Assembly: GCA_963658085.1 (NCBI GenBank) | Contig: CAVKOU010000015.1 | Location: 1 to 53,172 of the forward strand | Source: CAKRJP01 sp963658085 | Lineage (GTDB): Bacteria > Bacillota > Clostridia > Lachnospirales > Lachnospiraceae | Direction: 5' to 3' | Length of the DNA stretch: 53,172 nucleotides | Shown: in pieces, positions 53,134-53,172 of the stretch | How positions within the stretch are numbered: the first letter of the stretch is position 1 | Layout of the letters: every line of letters begins with the position of its first letter | The notes under the pieces: model-generated | What the model saw: the letters and a program-made list of their open reading frames with translations, nothing else | What the model was told of the DNA's origin: nothing | Databases searched by the model: none | Position numbers and translations under genes: made by a program

Positions 53134-53172
53134 TTCCGGAATCCGGGAAACCGTGCAGAGGTGATTTTCGCA

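Overview
The window looks like a chromosomal segment of a low-to-moderate G+C Firmicute, most likely a Lachnospiraceae-type Clostridia. Signs are AGGAGG-type ribosome binding sites throughout, a T-box leader before leuS, HPr kinase, long-form hibernation factor, DapA/DapB, a gram-positive YvyE/YigZ protein, and the Firmicute block tig-clpP-clpX-lon-engB. No rRNA, tRNA, CRISPR, phage or transposase gene was seen. There is one assembly gap (112 N, 17034-17145).

Layout. 1-12 kb: three MATE exporters (one in a marR-MATE unit), a PHP phosphoesterase, a small P-loop ATPase, T-box-leuS, an RNase Z-like hydrolase and a YkgJ-type cysteine-cluster protein. 11-17 kb: a Gate-domain membrane protein behind an attenuator-like leader, pyrG, ftsH. 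17-28 kb: uvrC-hprK-ROK glucokinase, a class A penicillin-binding protein, yigZ, hpf, PAP2 phosphatase and typA. 28-37 kb: dapA, dapB, a eukaryotic-type hisA, secA, prfB (with its programmed +1 frameshift) and hom. 37-44 kb: DJ-1-like protein, trigger factor, ClpP, ClpX, Lon and EngB. 44-53 kb: an organic-acid region with an RraA-like aldolase, aconitase, isocitrate dehydrogenase, two tandem LysR regulators, a beta-propeller lactonase and a MatC-type dicarboxylate carrier.

How genes work together. Aconitase and isocitrate dehydrogenase give the oxidative half of the TCA cycle (2-oxoglutarate for glutamate). dapA, dapB and hom supply the aspartate-family pathway. HprK and glucokinase link to carbon control. 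FtsH, Lon, ClpXP, trigger factor and SecA make up much of the protein quality-control and export machinery.

The most unusual content is not coding. Three roughly 215-bp intergenic elements (41-250, 17146-17360, 44491-44720), plus shortened derivatives (24842-24946, 8494-8555), share a conserved core. Each is closed by a long terminal inverted repeat whose sequence differs between copies while staying complementary, and inner helices show paired base changes. All lie in the same orientation. They look like a dispersed family of structured RNA or non-autonomous mobile elements. A second candidate is a short leader before the lactonase-MatC pair (50726-50789) with two interleaved helices in pseudoknot order. 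Also notable are the eukaryotic-type HisA, an RF2 whose recognition tripeptide reads SPY instead of SPF, and a tandem repeat that appears to have grown out of the 3' end of pyrG.
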